Part shown: positions 1 to 12,400 of the stretch, one piece after another
Position numbering within the stretch: the first letter of the stretch is position 1
Layout: every line of letters begins with the position of its first letter
Assembly: GCA_009746045.1 (NCBI GenBank)
Contig: RPFO01000115.1
Location: 885,234-949,233, forward strand
Source: Mesostigma viride
Taxonomy: Eukaryota; Streptophyta; Mesostigmatophyceae; Mesostigmatales; Mesostigmataceae
Direction: 5' to 3'
DNA length: 64,000 nucleotides
Translations under genes and position numbers: made by a program
The notes under the pieces: generated by a model
The model's input: only the letters and a program-made list of their open reading frames with translations
Told to the model about the DNA's origin: nothing
Databases searched by the model: none

Positions 1-302
1 AGCGCTGACGCCAATATGACGTCCAGGTCCGCGCCGATCATGGGGCCCGCTGGCCCTCCAGGTCCAGCCGGTCCTCCCGGAGCCGGCAACACTCCTTGAA
101 GAAGGCGGCTCCAGGTCAGGGCCCCCATGGCCCCAAACTCCTCCAGGACAAAGGGCACCACACGATGGTGCCCGACGTCGCCGTAGGCCAGGAGCTTGGC
201 CCGCTCCGCCCGGTCCGCCGTGTAAGGTTCCTGCCGTGAGGGAGGCCCCAGCCACGTGGCTAAGAGCCAAGGGCCGCGCCACCGAAACGTCAATAAGCAG
301 AT
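1..302 (-). mobile_element. LINE reverse-transcriptase C-terminal fragment, frameshifted
   Basis: Read on the minus strand, ~300-210 gives LLIDVSVARPLALSHV, and ~235-1 in another frame gives YTADRAERAKLLAYGD followed by VVPFVLEEFGAMG. These are consecutive conserved blocks of the region just after the RT domain of plant/algal LINEs (PD-VTHPL-SH, then K-YA, then F-PFV-E-FG-LG). The two blocks lie in different frames, so the copy is broken near 225-235. It continues past position 1. Family assignment rests on remembered LINE consensus patterns. Confidence 0.6.
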
Positions 303-640
303 GCCGGCCACAGGAATATATATACCATGCAGTAGTGCAGATTAGTAAGGCTTAGCCTAGCATGTGGCCCCCACGCATGTGCGCCCATAATGGCCCCCAT
401 GGATGATGCCTTCAACATTTAGCCATGCTTTGTCTATAATGGGACCCCCATGGATGTTGCATTAAGAATTTAGCCATGCTATGCCTATATGCAGAGAGCT
501 GCTCTCTGCCGAGATGCCATGCCCTAGCCCTTGTATAGCCATGATGATCTTCCTCCCCCGTGCCAGGATCCCCCCCTTAGGCGGGTTGAACCTGAGACAG
601 CATGGTGGTGCCGGTGCCCTGGTGCACCTATAGAGCAAGG
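302..640. other. Intergenic stretch, no gene seen
   Basis: Contains two copies of a short motif around GGCCCCCATGGATG(A/T)TG (near 392 and 446) and general retroelement-like debris. No convincing coding potential on either strand. Confidence 0.5.
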
Positions 641-777
641 GTAGCTTACATTCCCACCCTTGCATGAAGTAGCCTAGGATGTATTGAAAGCCATATGCCC
701 CTTCTCAGGGATATGTGCTACATTGACTCCCAACGGAGTGATGTTCGATCCTAATTAATTAATTAATTCAGCAGCGG
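640..777 (+). repeat. Retroelement 3' end, family 2, with (TTAA)n tail
   Basis: The segment ending GACTCCCAACGGAGTG... and then TAATTAATTAATTAATT shares the blocks CCCTTCTCAGGGATATGTGC and CATATGCCCC with minus-strand copies at 43484-43610 and 47690-47820. The GACTCCCAACGGAGT core can form a short hairpin. A variable (TTAA)n tract at one end is characteristic of a non-LTR element with a microsatellite tail. Confidence 0.6.
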
Positions 778-779
778 CG

Positions 780-1100
780 CCTGCAGCTAGTAGGGCACTT
801 AGCTCGCACCGGCAAACCAGGTAGACACCTCACGCGGCCCCTCCGCAGGGCTGCGGCCACTAGCTCAGCCTGGCCGGCACCTCGATCACGTGGGCCGGCC
901 GGGCCCAACGATGCTAGACGCCGCACTTAATTCATCAAAGAACAGCTAGTAGTAGAGGACATGAGGGGGCTAGGCCTCTCCGTGATCTGGAACAAGATGA
1001 TGGACAAGGCCAAGTGGGCTCAGGTCGTAGAGGACACTGGACAACGACCCCCCTCCAGTGGGGAAACGCCCGCGTGTCTGCGAACGCGGGAAGCATGCTC
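780..1100 (+). mobile_element. Probable LINE 3' coding remnant
   Basis: The plus strand near 960-1030 encodes KMMDKAKWAQVVEDTG, which resembles the extreme C-terminal tail of RTE-like reverse transcriptases (D-R--WR--V). The block ACCAGGTAGACACCTCACGC near 815 resembles the sequence downstream of the RT fragment at 43435. It ends directly at a TTAA tract. Short and degenerate, so low confidence. Confidence 0.4.
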
Positions 1101-1290
1101 GACAATTAATTGATTAATTAATTAGACTCGTGCTCCCGTTGGGGAGTCACGGAGCATAATTAGCTCCGATGGATGGATGGGTGGGTACAAACAGTCCTAC
1201 CGGTCTAATCTATCTACATCAGCTACCTACAACATCTATCTAAACAACATCAGTCACTAGTTACAACATCTATCTAAACAATGTAGCACG
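1101..1290 (-). repeat. Retroelement 3' end, family 1, with (TTAA)n tail
   Basis: Same sequence as the copies at 2139-2268 and 29679-29840. Reading on the minus strand: ACATCTATCTAA-type short repeats, GACCGGTAGGACTGTTTG, a (CATC)n run, then the hairpin around GACTCCCCAACGGGAGC and the TTAA tail at 1101-1123. The tail abuts the plus-oriented remnant at 780-1100, so two elements meet tail to tail. Confidence 0.65.
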
Positions 1291-1309
1291 CTACCCTGTT
1301 CGGAGTTTG

Positions 1310-1660
1310 TCATTTTAACCAGCTAGGACAGCTAGGGTAGATGCTTCCATCGCCTAGTAAACTGCCAACAATTTGCAGAGCACTGCATGTGGAACATGGA
1401 CGGCCGGGGCAGCCGCTGGCATATTTTTGGAAAGCCAGCACCTGCTGCTGGCCAGCCCAGCAGCAATGCTCTAACGTGTACGTACACCGGCTCCGGCCCC
1501 GGCCCATGAACTTAGTTGGGGACACCATGCTATAATAGCGCCCGCACACCACCTCCACGTCACCACCGCGCCATCCAAGAGGACCTCCAGCAGCAAGCGC
1601 GTAGTCCGATCCATAGATCCCACCGGCCTTACAACGATCATTGCATATGCTCAATCCGCA
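1310..1660. other. Intergenic stretch, no supported gene
   Basis: Both strands are open for about 65-115 codons (for example minus 1654-1310), but there is no recognisable domain, splice signals or neighbouring exons. Treated as chance open reading in GC-rich DNA. Confidence 0.4.
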
Positions 1661-1870
1661 AACGCCCCTGGGCGATGCGCACTGAGAAAACGTGACGACT
1701 ACTACTTTAATGATGGGGAGAGCAGCTAGCTAGGCATGCATCAGAGCCTAGTACCAATATTATGCTGCCATAACTTGATATATTATGCTGCCATAACAAC
1801 ACCACTAGCTAGGGGGATGTGCCCTGGGTATGCCCGTAAATGCTTGGCATGCGCTTGGCAAGCTGACGAG

Positions 1871-2463
1871 CCACGAGGTCAGTAGCCATGCATGGCTGAC
1901 AGCAGCGCTCATAACTTTCACGTTTGGGCATGCACCAAATTCGGCCGTGAATATGACAATCGCTTCGTCTTTCTAAGACGCACACGCTGATATATTTTCC
2001 CGAATCTATTACGCAATATCAAACACACCTCGACGCCGGCAGCGTAGCTTAGCGGCAGTGCTGAGCCCTGAACCTCCGCAAGAAGCTACGCCTAGAGTTC
2101 CGCCGCCCGGCCTGGAAGGCAGCAGTACCACTTTCCAATTAATCAATTAATTATTAATTAGACTCGTGCTCCCGTTGGGGAGTCACGGAGCATTAACCCT
2201 GATGGATGGATGGATGGATGGGTGCAAACAGTCCTACCGGTCTAATCTATCTACATCAGCTACCTACGACCACTTTCCAAGCTTTAGTACGTGATACATT
2301 CGGCCCCTTCTTCGAGGCCTCGCCGTCGGCCTCTCCTGAGCCCAAGCGCAGTCGTCCCGCCGAGCCTGATCCAGCCACCCAGCCAGTTTTACGATTTCCC
2401 CATCGACGAGCCACACTTTTGGCACCAACGATCGAGGTCTTGCCATTGATCATGCTCGCCTAG
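1871..2463 (+). mobile_element. 5'-end copy of a LINE-like element, interrupted by a second insertion
   Basis: 1871-2029 matches 43788-43935 (plus) and 49957-49801 (minus): the blocks CTCATAACTTTCACGTTTGG, AATTCGGCC and GCTGATATATTTTCCCG recur in order. About 300 bp further on, CCTGAGCCCAAGCGCAGTCG (near 2333) matches the same position of the 49.6-kb copy, and the encoded SASPEPKRSRP probably begins ORF1. Sequence 2139-2268 is a later insertion with a target duplication. Confidence 0.6.
2139..2268 (-). mobile_element. 130-bp TTAA-tailed retroelement insertion with 12-bp target duplication
   Basis: Flanked by ACCACTTTCCAA at 2127-2138 and again at 2269-2280. Oriented on the minus strand, it ends with the GACTCCCCAACGGGAGC hairpin and an AATTAATTATTAATT-type tail. 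The body matches 1101-1290 and 29679-29840, and is either a SINE or a 5'-truncated LINE 3' end. The host sequence is the LINE-like copy 1871-2463. Confidence 0.8.
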
Positions 2464-2529
2464 CTTCATGATTCGCAGATCGACATAGGGGCTGCTTGTC
2501 TGTTGTTGCGTGCCGGCATGCCCAATTCA

Positions 2530-2650
2530 ACATACAGGCCGAATGAAAAGCACTTAAACTCTGTATTATTGTGTTCCGTGAGTCCCCAACGGGAGCGCGC
2601 ATGTTTTTAATTGGGTTAATTAATTTTCATTAATGTATAGTGTAAGTACT
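2530..2650 (+). repeat. Retroelement 3' hairpin and TTAA tail, plus orientation
   Basis: GTGAGTCCCCAACGGGAGC near 2579 followed by TTAATTGGGTTAATTAATT. The preceding AAAGCACTTAAACTC resembles the start of the copy at 49985-50062. A further degenerate copy with a long ATTAATTAATTAATT tail lies at 2680-2766. Confidence 0.55.
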
Positions 2651-2769
2651 CGAGCTAGGTAGGCTTGCGATATCAATTACATATGTGACTCCCACTGAGG
2701 ACTTGCTAACGTGACGCTGAGTCACGTGTCTATTAATTAAATTAATTAATTAATTAATTAATTAATCAA

Positions 2770-3464
2770 AGTGACAACCGCCGCAGACCAGAAATCCAGC
2801 TGAAAGAGTCCGGATTTCCGGACCATGGTAGCTAGCTCGAGCTGCTGTTGTCAGTTATCCGCCTATACAAGTCTAGTCGTTCAGGATGATGGAATTAGAT
2901 GAATGAAGGTGGATGTGTGTAGCCGTGGACCTTGAAATTCATGGCTGGCTAACGTTCATCGAGGCCTAGACGGTTGAGCTATTAAAAACATCCTCGCGTG
3001 AACATGGCAGGTGTTCCTAGCGGCCAGGAGTGTGTCCAGTTGTAAGCACCACAGCTGTGATCGCTATCCCGCCATTTAGCAAGAGGAATCACCCTCAATG
3101 GAAATCAAATGAATACCCCATGTACATAACACGAGGAATCGTGTGATATAGCAGGTAGTAGGGCTTCATTCAGTCACTCACCTTCTTGATGGCAAATCGT
3201 ACTGTACATGACTGGCTCATTGGTTCTGTGTGTCATACAACACAATCAAGACAGACCCGTCCGTCCCTGGACTCGCTTGGTCCGCAGAAGCTCGAGATGG
3301 CAGCTATCGCAACCAATCCTGGAAATGAGCGGTTGCATTGGCCAGGAATCCATCTAAGAGATGAGCAAACTGACTCTATTTGTGTGCAGTTGCAATGCCA
3401 ATCTTGGTAATAGCCCACTAGCACTGCACAGGGTCGAGCACAGAGCGTCAGCGGCCTGGGCGCC
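2770..3464. other. Spacer downstream of the striatin gene
   Basis: No coding region recognised. It should include the 3' UTR of the striatin gene, which is transcribed toward lower coordinates from 3465. No obvious poly(A) motif is seen; chlorophyte TGTAA was looked for and not found on the minus strand near the stop. Confidence 0.4.
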
Positions 3465-6400
3465 CTAAACTGCCCAAAGCTTGACAACCCCATCAGCCCC
3501 ACCCGTGGCCAGCCATGGAGGCGAGGACGCATGCGTCGCAGCGGAAGGAACGTATGCGGCACACAGCACGCCTTCTCCCCTCAGGCACTTGTGCGCTTGG
3601 ATGACAGCCAGGCAGGAATGGGAGGACCGCAAATCCTGCACACGACAAAGATTGCCGCAATTCCCACGTCACATGCCCCTAGATGCGTCAACATCATGTA
3701 CACATCTCTCACACTAGTTAGCATTTGGTCATCCATCCACGCAGTCAACGAAAAATACTTGCCTTGAGCCTCACAGGATCTGCTTACTACCTTGCTCGGT
3801 CGCCCAGGAAAGCGTCACTTCCTTACCACATTGACAAACCTAAATCCACCCGTTTTCCTATGCCATGTTATTGCCACTGCCGCTACCAAGTTTATTCTAC
3901 CAACTGTATTCACCCTTTTCCCAACCATACCGTGCCTCCAGACCCTGAGCCCTACTAAACTTCTAGGGACCCACAGGTCACAACCTGCATATGGCAGCCA
4001 TGGGCAAAGGCTGCCATGCTGCGCACAGGACAACTCCTTGGCCGCCAAAAATCCCATGCCTTGGCGAACAGCGCGACCGTTACCGAGCTCCATGCTCACC
4101 ATCCACGGAGCTTTAGACCCATCAGCAAGAGTTGAGAACCCACTAGCAAACTTCACGTATGTATGCCTGGTGCCAAGATACCAAAACTAGTTACCCTTGT
4201 GTGCCCGATCCGATAGCGTTCCTGCGCTGCAAGATAAAGACACGTGCTACTGTATGCCAGATACAAAAATACACCCGCGTATGCCAGCAGCAGCCAGGTG
4301 TCACGTACCCAGATCTTCAGCACGCCAGCGTGATCCCCCGTCGCCAGCTGCCACCCGCCGGAATCAATCGCGACACAGGATGTGCCGTCGGTGGCGGGAT
4401 GCGCTTGCAGATCTGGACGGCCAAGGGGACGTTTGGCAGGACAACAACCCCAACCCGTCAACCCTAGTCCATCAACCCCAAGCACAACAGCACGAAACCT
4501 CCCATCTGTGCACAGGTCATCACTAAACCGATGGGGATGCGATGCCCCAGCAAGTGGCAATGCAGAACTGCATGGGCCGATAAGGAAAGCGTACACAAAC
4601 CAAGACATGAGGAAGGCACACGTAAACAAACCAAGCCATGAGGAAGGCACACCTAAACAAACCAAGCCATGAGGAAGGCACGCCTAAACAAACCAAGCCA
4701 TGAGGAAGGCACGCCCAAACAAACCAAGCCATGAGGAAGGCACACGCAAACAAACCGAGCCACGAGGAAGGCACGCCTAAACAAACCAAGCCATGAGGAA
4801 GGCACGCCCAAACAAACCGAGCCATGAGCAAGGCACGCCTAAACAAACCAAGCCATGAGGAAGGCACACCTAAACAAACCAAGCCATGAGGAAGGCACAC
4901 CTAAACAAACCAACCCATGAGGAAGGCACACCTAAACAAACCAAGCCATGAGGAAGGCACACCTAACCAAACCAAGCCATGAGGAAGGCACACCTAAACA
5001 AACCAAGCCACGAGGAAGGCACGCCTAAACAAACCAAGCCATGAGGAAGGCACGCCCAAACAAACCAAGCCATGAGGAAGGCACACCTAAACAAACCAAG
5101 CCATGAGGAAGGCACACGTAAACAAACCAACCCATGAGGAAGGCACACCTAAACAAACCAAGCCATGAGGAAGGCACGCCCAAACAAACCAAGCCATGAG
5201 GAAGGCACACCTAAACAAACCAACCCATGAGGAAGGCACACCTAAACAAACCAAGCCATGAAGAAGGCACACCCAAACAAACCAAGCCATGAGGAAGGCA
5301 CGCCCAAACAAACCAAGCCATGAGGAAGGCACGCCCAAACAAACCAAGCCATGAGGAAGGCACGCCCAAACAAACCAACCCATGAGGAAGGCACGCCGAA
5401 ACAAACCAAGCCATGAGGAAGGCACACCTAAACAAACCAAGCCATGAGGAAGGCAAGCTGGAGAGACCAAGCCCATCTACCTGCTCTTAGGCTCGGCCTG
5501 ACAGCGGTGAGGGAGTACCGACTGGCCATGCAGTTTTGTAGATGGTGAAGCCTTGCAGATGTACAACAGCAGCACACCAAACCAATGACAGCTTGACAAC
5601 ACTCGCACACAATGATGGGGCCAGTGTTCCGCCCCATACCCGGTTTCATGGACCCGTGGGGGCCACCGCCAGACCCCACTGTTGAGAATGTAGTGCAGAG
5701 GAAGCAGTGCAGAGGACATAGTGCAGAGGACGTAGTGCAGGAAGGTGCACTTGGGAAGCCGTGGGGGGTGAGGGGAGAAGAGAAGGACGCTGGAGGTCTC
5801 CTGTTGCCTCTACATAGGCGTGGCATGTCTAAAGCGAGGCTCGGAAGTCGGGGCGTCCTGCCCTGGGATCGAAGGGGCTCCGTTGTGAGGCCACATGGCA
5901 CCAGACTTGGGCAGGCAAACGTTTCACATCTATAAATAACATCGCCCCCCTTTGCGCATGCACGGCACGTACCGGCCACCTGCGCGCCGCCCTGGTTGAG
6001 GTCAAACGTCCGGACCATGCCCGATTCATAGGCCACCACGGCAACAGGTAGCCATGGGTGGCAGGCAATCTGGTTGACCTGTGCAGCGCTAGTGCTGTCC
6101 TCGGCACTGCTGCCGCCTGCCCCGTCGATGGCCTTGTCGCCAGCATTAGCGGCCGCCCGCATCTCCGCAATGGGAACCCCTGTCTCCACATCAAAGCGCA
6201 GACCGGTGGCGTCTGCGAAGCCTGGTGGTTGCGAGCATGCGAAGGCATAAGGGGTGTCACAGGGGAGAGACAAACAGGGGGCACGTTATATTAAAATGTT
6301 CTTTCAGGATGCGGCTGTCATAATCCTGAGATGTCGAAGAGGACGCAGAATAACACCCGGCGTCGAAGAAGGATACGTTGGTAGCACCCAGAAGAGGCTT

Positions 6401-9400
6401 CCCGGGAGCAAGGCAGCAAACTTGTCAGCAACATCGACAAGCTAACGGGCATTACTCAACTTGCCAGCGGCGCATCGCTTTGTGGGGCCACCCAGCCCCC
6501 AGTCATGGTCTCCCCGTCTCGCGGTCTGTAGCGTGCACCCAAAGGTGCTAGCAAGCGGTGTACTGGCGCTGTGCAATTTTCTGTGACCATGACGTGGACA
6601 ACTTGGTCTAAATAATCGTTGACAGTCATTTGTTGGTCTACGTACAACTCAGAGTCCCACTTTCATCCCATGACATTGCACGGCTATGTGCTATGACATG
6701 CGCCCACCAGCATGACCTACCATGCCAAATGGGTGGGAGGCCACCTTCCAATAACAAATATCAGCATACCCGTGTGTGACTGTTGCCAGGCACACGGCTG
6801 AGCGAACGCTGCTACCTATAGTGAGTATATAGTGAGCGAGCGCTGCTACCGGGACATGGCCCCTCTCCGGGGCTCGAGGATGAGGGAATCCTGCCACCTG
6901 CCACCTGAGAAACACGTCACCCGTGCGGAGCCCAGTACCAAGAGTACAGGGACCATGCATACGCACTTCGAGCAAGCATTGCCATTTGCCCTAGCACCGT
7001 GCCCATAGCTATCGCTCGGCTCATCATGCGGCACCCGGATGCCCACGCCCACGCCCACGCCCACGCCCACGCCCACGCCCACGCCCACGCCCACGCCCAC
7101 GCCCACGCCCACGCCCACGCCCACGCCCACGCCCACGCCTACGCCCACGCCCACGCCCACGCCCACGCCCACGCCCACGCCCACGCCCCACGCCCCAGCC
7201 CACGCCCACGCCCACGCCCACGCCCACGCCCACGCCCACGCCCACGCCCACGCCCACGCCCACGCCCACGCCCACGCCCACGCCCACGCCCACGCCCACG
7301 CCCACGCCCACGCCCACGCCCACGCCCACGCCCACGCCCACGCCCACGCCCACGCCCACGCCCACGCCCACGCCCACGCCCACGCCCACGCCCACGCCCA
7401 CGCCCACGCCCACGCCCACGCCCACGCCCCAGCCCACGCCCACGCCCACGCCCACGCCCACGCCCACGCCCACGCCCACGCCCACGCCCACGCCCACGCC
7501 CACGCCCACGCCCACGCCCACGCCCACGCCCACGCCCACGCCCACGCCCACGCCCACGCCCACGCCCACGCCCACGCCCACGCCCACGCCCACGCCCACG
7601 CCCACGCCCACGCCCACGCCCACGCCCACGCCCACGCCCACGCCCACGCCCACGCCCACGCCCACAAACAAACGTGTGCGCAAGCGAGGCAGGCCCAGTC
7701 CCCACCTGCAACAAAGCTGCGGCAGTCATCCAAGGGGCAAAACTCGACACAAGTAGGACGGGCACCGGAGGATGCCCCCTCTGCATTGCCTGGGGATGCG
7801 GCACCTGCCACATGGGGTGAGGAGGCATCGGGCGGCTCGGCCCAGGGCACCCTGGTGGCAGTGGTGGTGGGCGTCATGCGCTGGCTGCAGTTGCGCACAG
7901 AAAAGTACGGAAAGCACGTTTGAACAAATAGCAAGTATGAACAAATGCGAGCAATGTGTGCGAGCTAAGTTTAGTGGCTTTTTAAGTGAGCTGATGAACT
8001 TACAAGGCCTGTGCTCCAACGAGGGCAGTGCCCCCGGCCTGTGCGCACTAGATGGCAGAAGCAGATCTGCATACCTGTTTTCTGTTGCCTCCAAGAATCT
8101 GTGCGGTCATACTTCCCCCCAGGCCCACCATCACGCTGCTCAACCATAGGATGCATGTCTTCCGCATGAACGAGGAACACGCCATGTCTCATCGTAAGCA
8201 CCAAAAGTGCCAAAATATCAAAATTCTGTTCTCACTCTCAATGATGCTGGACCATAGGCAGTAGGGGCAGGAGCCCAGTGGGAATGGGCAGCAAGCCGAC
8301 CCGCATGGGTGTTGTCGCATCCAGACAGTGATCCACGGGCTGATGTGGTGGCACCGTCTTCAGGCCACAGAACAGCAGCACGATATGTCGACATCCTGTC
8401 GCGCCACCTGTCACACTCACGTGAATGTGCGCACGTGCGGCGAGGGCTGGTTGGTGTCCCACAGCCGCATCGTGCCGTCCGCACCAGCCGAGAGCAGCAA
8501 GTGTTGGTACACTGCAGGGCCGTGGGCATGGAAATGGGAATGGGGGAGGGGAAGAGCAGGGCATTGACGCAGGCAAGGCAGCAGATGTCACGGGTCAGCA
8601 CAGGGTCAGGGCACGTCGGGTGACCGGCATTGAACAAGAGGGGTCGCAGCAAATAGCACCTTAACCACCTAGCCACTCCACAACCATGTGCGCACCCATT
8701 TTTTCTCGCCACAGATGCCACAACACGGGTGCCACATCTTAGATGGCATCGGAAGGCTAACAGATATGCGTGGCAGTCTGCAGCAGTAACCTCGTCAATA
8801 ATGATGTCTGGCACAGGGCAGAGCCGCAGGCGAGGTGAGGTCCCCCAGGGAAAAGTCACCATTAGGCAATGCCACCGGGCATGGCAAGCGCACTGGCACC
8901 CTCCTCAGCAAGCTGCTTCTGTGGGTCTCAAGATAAAATCATACTAACAGAATCATCACGACAGCTCATCGTGACAGCTGGCGTCATCCTCCCACCTGGG
9001 TGTGCGCTGATGTCCCAGACCACGTCGGTGTGCGCCGCGATCACCCGCTTGGCGCTGGGTTTCACGTGCCCGCTGCTGGCGTAGAGGAAGTAGTCGGCGG
9101 GGGGCAGGTCCCTGCGCACAAGACGATGAGGGCGTGGGTGTGGTGATTGCAACAGTCATGAGCATGACATGCACCAGCAAGGTGTGCCGGTGGTCTGGCG
9201 CATGCATGACCGATCTGGTCTGACGGCATCTGTGATTGGTGTCACGCCGCTTCGATCACCAAATCTCTACCAGCTTTGCCGGGCTACTTGCACCAGGCTG
9301 TGGAGTGCGCGACGAAAGGTGAGCCGGCATACGTCTACGCGATGCATGTATCTATTGACCTGGTGTGAAATCACCATCATTTGGCTTGGCGCATGCACCA

Positions 9401-12400
9401 CTCACCAGACCCGTATGCTGCCGTCCACGCCCCCGCTGAAGGCCCTGTTGGTGGCGGAAGCCAGCGCCGCGCAGCACACCGTGCGCAGGTGGCCGCGGAA
9501 CGTGGCCTGGGGCTCGGCATCCACCGCATCTGCGGAGGCACCCCCTCGGCCGTCCCTGGCATGTTCAGGAGCCAGCAGCCAAAAGGCAGCAAGGTCGAGG
9601 GGTGTATCAAATGAGGGTTTGAGAAAAAGTCGTTGAACATGTGGCATTGCTGCTACATGCCAACACATCTGTCGTTCTGTTGTAGAATGCACCAGAAGCT
9701 ACAGGTGGGGACATGTTTAGCACTCCAACAGGAAAACCACGAAGCGTCAGCATGACTGAACTTGAGGCCGAAAACCGAGTATGCAATGAAAGAAGTGACA
9801 GAGGAAGAAGCGCTTCGGAAGTACTTGGTTATCCCGCTGTCAAACATAAAACAAAATTATGTAGTACTATATAAAACTCCATAGTCACCAACGACTCGAC
9901 AAACGCGGATAAGATGATAGCAGGCTCCAGATACCATGGTCTGGACTGTCCAGATTTTCTGGCCTGCGCTGGTTGTTTCGATGATTTAAAAAACTAAAAA
10001 AAGAATCGAAACTTCCATCGCGTGACCACGAGGTGCCAACCAGCAATCGCTTGGAGCACCACACGACATCAAATTTCCAGAGACATCCTTTCCTCAGAAT
10101 CTGTTCGGCATTCCTGAGACATTGTTCGGAAGAAGCGACACACCACCATGTGTGCACACCTGCATGCAGACGTGCCATGCAAAACAGAAGTCCGACCACC
10201 CGGCGGTGTTGCCTTGGTGTAGCCACGCCACAAGTTCGCATGTCATCGCGTCCACACGGCAACAGGTACGACGTACTCCATGCTGGCATCTTGCGGGTAC
10301 CAGCTACACCACACCCTGGAGATACAATACAGCCCACGACCTAGACCTACGGAGCATCCCGTGTCGGCTATCCCACGCACACCTCCACATGAGCACACCC
10401 GCCCACGAAAACGAAATGCGTGCCGTTCACCTGGACACATTGGCTTCTGATAGCCGCCACAGCCGCAGCGTGCAATCATCGCTCGCCGTGACCATGGCCC
10501 GCGCGCTCGATCCACCCGCGTCAAACGCGACCGCCCGCACACCACTCAGGTGCGACGCAAACCGCTTCAAGTACGGGACCGAGGTGGCAGGACCGTCCGA
10601 GGACGCCCGCCGCACTGCCAGGTGGTCCTGGGATGTCCGCCGGCTGCGGTACGGCGCCAGCAGCGGATCCATTTCCTCCGACTCCCCTGTCCCGCCCCCC
10701 TGCCTTGTCCCGTCGCCAGGTGGCGCGCTGGCCAGCCCCTTGGCTGCATCAGGGGACCAAGGGAATGACCTCTCCTCCGCCTCTGCGGAGCTACTGCTGG
10801 CCCACGACACGTTCACGCGCGCCATGAGCTCTGCCAGCTCGTTGCTCTCCTGCGCCCCGTTTGGACTACTGGTATTTGCCACACTAGCGGTAGTGACATT
10901 CTCTATCTTCTCCTTGGCCGCCCCCGCGTTCCCTCTCGCTTGCACACCTGCCTCCCCCAGTTCCCACGCGCCCTCCTTCCTGCCGCGCGCGGGTCCGTCG
11001 CCCCCATTGTGACCCATCTCCCTCGCGCGCGCCACACTGATGCTGTCCGGCTCTGACCGCCGTCGCGGCTTGCCCTTGGTCCCCCAGCTGAAAGCTGGCA
11101 TCCCCGCCCCCTTGGCCCTGTGTACTGGCATCTGCGCGCCGACACCATCATCGGAGAGTGACATCAGCAACCGCACGCCGCCCTCCTCCTGCGGCTTAAG
11201 GGGGTCTGACTTGTCGCCGTGCCGATCGAACAAGGGAAGCGTCATCGGGCCCAGCGGCATGGAGGGCGATAAAGAGGATGTGCCAGGCAAGTGCGAGGGC
11301 GCACGAGGGGCCACCCCCTCCAAGTCCGCTAACAGATGCCTGCCCCGGCCCTCCAGGGGCTCCGGACCAACGGCCTCGACCCGGCTGGCAAAGAAAAGTG
11401 GGTCACCCGACCCCCCCCCTGATGACCTCTTGAAGGTGGGGGATGGGCCCCCTCGGCGCGCAAACCGTGCCTCTGGGACCGGGGACAGTGGCGGCGACAG
11501 CGGAAGTTGCCTCGGTTGCAGGATGGCGTCCTCGACCGCATCTGTCACGTTGGCGTCGTCAATGCTGATGTCATCGTCGCCGGAGGCCGAGGATGCCGAG
11601 GACAGGTCGGCCAGGGTATCCCTCTCAGCTGCTGGGGAAGATGACGACGGGGCGGCACCCGCGGGTGCTTTGTCGAGGCAGACGACTGGCGTATTGGTTG
11701 GGTGATGGGATGCATGATGGCGTTGGAGACCAAGCACAGAGACGGTATCGGTGACCAAGGACAGGAGAGCAGCAGGCAGTGTGTCTGATGTCAGCGCATG
11801 TCGTCTCATGATGTCTCCAGGGCCACCGCGTGGTTGGACATCAGTTGAAGAGGACCGCATATGTGGCATGCAGGGGAGGCGGCCCACCCAGGCGCATGAA
11901 GCAAGTAAATGGACTTGCAGAAATGAGAGCTGTAAGCCACGGTCTATAAGGGAGGCATAAGGATATAACAGTACCAAGATGGTAGTATAGTTACATAGTG
12001 TGCAACTAGTGGTACATACAATTCATATACTTGTGTACTATCTGTAGTGGTGGTACAAGTATGTAGTATGATATCTAATATCTCACTTTTTTTTTTTGTT
12101 GCAACCCGTTTGGCAAGCCAGCAGCAAAATGCCATCTGGCACATGAAGCAATCCATCCGCCGCACATCGCCCACTCCCCGAGGATGAGCGAACCATCCCC
12201 GTGCTGACGTGTGATGGGAGACCACAGGCAGGCACGCCACTTGTCGACACGACGTCTCACGCGGGTGGCCTACCCTATGGGGTCAGCGTGCTTGGGCTTA
12301 GCACCACCTACGCAGCAGACTCAGAGATACGACATGAGCCCACACGACATGGCGCCCCAGCAACCACACCAATCAACCCACAGGCTGTGGCCGCGCACCC

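Noticed and set aside
4523-5476. Leucine-rich repeat-like protein ([18 protein letters not shown])
   Set aside because: Artefact of the 31-bp intronic minisatellite; the frame rotates every copy and the region lies between phase-matched exons.
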